From NCBI GenBank assembly GCA_013365365.1, contig JABVXU010000193.1, positions 34,940 through 98,939 on the forward strand: DNA of 64,000 bases. The letters are read 5' to 3'. Each line of letters opens with the position of its first letter. Position 1 is the stretch's first letter. Positions 61,583 through 64,000 of the stretch are shown here, piece after piece. Below the pieces are notes generated by a model. That model ran no database searches and was not told the origin of the DNA. It was given only the letters and a program-made list of their open reading frames with translations. The stretch comes from Cruorifilaria tuberocauda (taxonomy: Eukaryota; Nematoda; Chromadorea; Rhabditida; Onchocercidae). The position numbers were made by a program, and so were the translations under genes.

Positions 61583-62760
61583 TCAAAATGGTACCGATTG
61601 CAGTGGCCCGAAGAAACTTTTGGGTAAATCTTCAGTTGTAAACACTTTGCTGAACGTCATCGTCCAATGACCTTTCGGCGGAGGGCACAACTTATTTTGT
61701 CGGATAAATTCGTGCGCCTTTCGATCAGTTACATATTTGTCAGCCGCTTTTACCGTTTCACTACATTTGTCTAACATATCGCAATAGCGACTGCAAATTA
61801 CAATTCATTAATCAGATAAAGCATTTCAACTGTGCATGAGTATGATTTTTCATTCCCATCATATCAGTTTAATCAAATCAAAAGCAATCAAAGAGCTAAG
61901 TCGATAAACACACCAGGAACCGACTCCATCACAACCATCGATGATGTTCCAACCTTGGCATGGAATCACCTGCCAGCCTTTTGATCCTTGTTTATTCGTT
62001 ACTGCATGCCTTACCTCAACAGATTTTTAAGAAAGTAAGTACATTTACTCATATCTTTCTCTTAAACATATTGCTATCATTGAGCGTTGCTTCAAAAGCT
62101 CACTAAACATTACTTCAAAAGTTAGATAAATTAAGTAATGAGAAACCGAGATTTACGTCATAAACAACGAGCGATACCTCAACATCCATCTCGATCTTGT
62201 CTTGCGGTAATTCCTCGCTTACATCCATTGTAACATTGAAAAATATCGGTCCCGGAAAACGTGGATAATCCGGCCACACGACTATATTTGAAACATTCAC
62301 TACATAATTCGTCCACTGAAAGATTCGACATTCATTAGAATCCCGCACTATTCATTTGTAGCACTATTCATTTCCTTTTCATCAAATTTTGAGGCATGAC
62401 AATTATTTCGCCTAACCTAATCTATGGAAATGTGCTTCAACAGTGAAATCTAGCAGTCATCACCCATCTCTCCGCAAAGTTTGCGGGAATACTCAAAATT
62501 CAATTTCGAAATACATTCGGCGTGATGGACATTTGCAAAACAGTTGCTGTAAGCTGAAACAATATTCTAACCTGTTCACTTGCACATCGACTGAATTGCC
62601 AGCCACGAATGACAACGCCGTGTGGCCCTGTAGTGTACTTCTCCCAGAACGGTACGTGACCAGGAAAAGTTTCCTCCCAAGCACGTGATAATGCTGATTG
62701 GGTTAATATTTTAACATACAGCATTGCTAATATGAAATGCGTGAGGAAACACCTCAACAT
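61583..62760 (-). CDS. Ganglioside GM2 activator-like (ML-fold) secreted protein
   Basis: GM2-activator proteins bind lipid in a hydrophobic cup; the human one presents ganglioside to lysosomal hexosaminidase A. Exons 62760-62572, 62315-62157, 62014-61914, 61790-61583 give about 218 residues in phase (human 193). A signal peptide (MLRCFLTHFILAMLYVKIL) leads. Core motifs are IRGWQFSRCA (usual W-NC), WPDYPRFPGPIFFNVTMDV, VEVSLVVYD, VIPCQ..DGVGSC, RYCDMLDKC and KLCPPPKGHWTMTF, all spaced as in GM2A. The ATG abuts an acceptor (ttttgcag), so it may be trans-spliced. An upstream exon at 63089-62922 (MNQLISVAILYYYF) could alternatively begin the protein. The end (PLQSVPF) is short of the last family strand. 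Nematodes have several such genes of unknown role. Confidence 0.78.
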
Positions 62761-63917
62761 CTGCAAAATCTTCAACATCATATTGAATTGTACTTCACAG
62801 CGGCGATCATATCGAATGTATGGTAGTAAAATTGACATTGATAAAGATTTCTATGAATTTAATCTAAAATCTTTGCTAGAGGCTTAAACCATAACATTAC
62901 TTGTGTTAACATTTCTAAATGATTTTCTTGAAAGGTTTTGTTGAAAGCATTAGCTGATTCTTTCGACATCCATCTGAAGTCCTTGCTAGAAACTCGAATT
63001 ACAATTTTTTTTCTGCTGACAATGATAAAGCATACTACTTCGTAGACAAAATAATAATATAAAATAGCAACGCTGATCAATTGATTCATTTTCAGCGCTT
63101 TCCTTTCTTCACCTTTTCAATTTTTTTATTTCACTAGAGAACTTGTTACAGAATTTTGGATGGTAGCTGCTGAATCTCATATATCTAACAGTCATTGATA
63201 ATAAGGGCCTGAATAAGAATTATAAGGAAGCTTAAGCAGAAGAATGAAAAAGGGAGGTACAAGGAATGGCCGAAATATTGAACAAAACGGCTGTGATTTG
63301 TTTTGACCCCGATAACAATTAATTGCTTTCCTTGCTAATTATCAATAAAATCAAAGCACTTTTAGTTTACTTTTATTATTGTTATTTTATCATCTAAGAG
63401 AAAAATAATTGATCAAGAAAATTTCATAATGCATCGGAACGGCATTCCATCCGACAATCAGCAGAAAAAATTATTCCAGATATCTCATTTCATCATTTCA
63501 CATCAAAGTATCAGAATTTCAATGCTGAATAAGACGGTTGTTTTATACTTTCACGTTTCAAGCTTGCCCATCCCAAGATATCATGTAAACTACGCTTCCT
63601 CGACGTCTGATAAATGGAGTTAACATGCGTGAAAGGAAGGGAAAGGTAAATTTTTGGAAATGGAGAAAAGCCTAACTTTCAAAAATTCAAACAGCGAAAA
63701 AGCAAATATAAGAAACTAGCAGTGATGAGAAATTAAAAGTGTCACTCTTGCTGTATCAGTGAATCAAACAGATTAAATGATGCATCAGTGTATTGCATCA
63801 AAATTCATTTCTCTACTGAACGCAGAAAAAATAATTTTTGAATTAAAAGTTGTGGAAAAATCAATAGTTGTTACGGAGATTAAGAAACAATGAAAAATGT
63901 TGACGGTGATCACCGGA
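62761..63917. other. Upstream of the GM2-activator-like gene
   Basis: Contains a hydrophobic minus-strand open frame (63089-62859) that may be a first exon of the preceding gene. Otherwise nothing recognised. Confidence 0.35.
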
Positions 63918-64000
63918 CATCAACCATCAATCATCAATCATCAATCATCAACCACCAACCATCAACCATCAACCATCAACCATCAACCATCAACCATCAA
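63918..64000. repeat. CATCAAC heptamer tandem repeat, cut by the window end
   Basis: At least eleven 7-base units (catcaac, with catcaat and caccaac variants), becoming perfectly regular towards the right edge and continuing beyond it. It is not the TTAGGC telomere repeat of nematodes. Confidence 0.9.

Noticed and set aside
1..64000. CRISPR array, bacterial (endosymbiont) insert or complete transposon
   Set aside because: No repeat-spacer pattern, no long intronless bacterial-type frames and no transposase or reverse transcriptase motifs seen.

Overview
The window is nuclear DNA of a nematode. It is AT-rich and its genes are split into many short exons with GT..AG introns. The proteins read as nematode sets: a major-sperm-protein (MSP) domain, ShK cysteine modules, an NRF-6/NDG-4-type acyltransferase and an MRG-1-like chromodomain protein. 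Gene structure and codon use suggest a parasitic clade III (spirurid or filarial-type) worm; this is inference and I cannot name the species. I see no prokaryotic insert, complete transposon or CRISPR.

Layout, left to right. A terminal exon of an unknown gene (348-685) is followed by a seven-finger C2H2 zinc-finger gene (991-2688, +). Next come a secreted or membrane LRR protein (5060-6528, -), translation factor eIF5A (8665-9922, +), the chromodomain/MRG-domain protein MRG-1/MRG15 (12222-15015, +), and the NEDD8 E1 catalytic subunit UBA3/RFL-1 (15811-19536, -). Divergent from UBA3 is an astacin-fold, ShK-bearing secreted protein that has lost its zinc site (19799-23707, +). Then follow an MSP-domain gene (about 24045-26292, +), the polyadenylation factor WDR33/PFS-2 (26893-34316, +), mitoribosomal protein L20 (34805-35660, -), a double-MADF/BESS factor (35870-38083, +), oligoribonuclease REXO2 (39201-40191, +), Hsp90 co-chaperone CDC37 (41465-43258, +) and an NRF-6-like acyltransferase (45062-49108, -). 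The last part holds a long gene-poor stretch with tRNA-Arg(CCT) (51204-51276), the histone mRNA stem-loop binding protein SLBP/CDL-1 (55466-57994, -), a GM2-activator-like protein (61583-62760, -) and a heptamer satellite running off the right edge.

Exon models were built by hand from splice consensus, unbroken reading frame, matching intron phase and family similarity. Most genes close into one frame. Three stay partly unresolved: the MSP-domain gene, the N-terminus of the acyltransferase and the C-terminus of the GM2-activator-like gene. The genes do not form one pathway; most are housekeeping genes (translation, mRNA 3' processing, neddylation, chaperoning, mitochondrial RNA and ribosome). 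Two close divergent pairs (UBA3 with the pseudo-astacin, MRPL20 with the MADF factor) probably share promoter DNA. The most interesting item is the zinc-less astacin/ShK protein.
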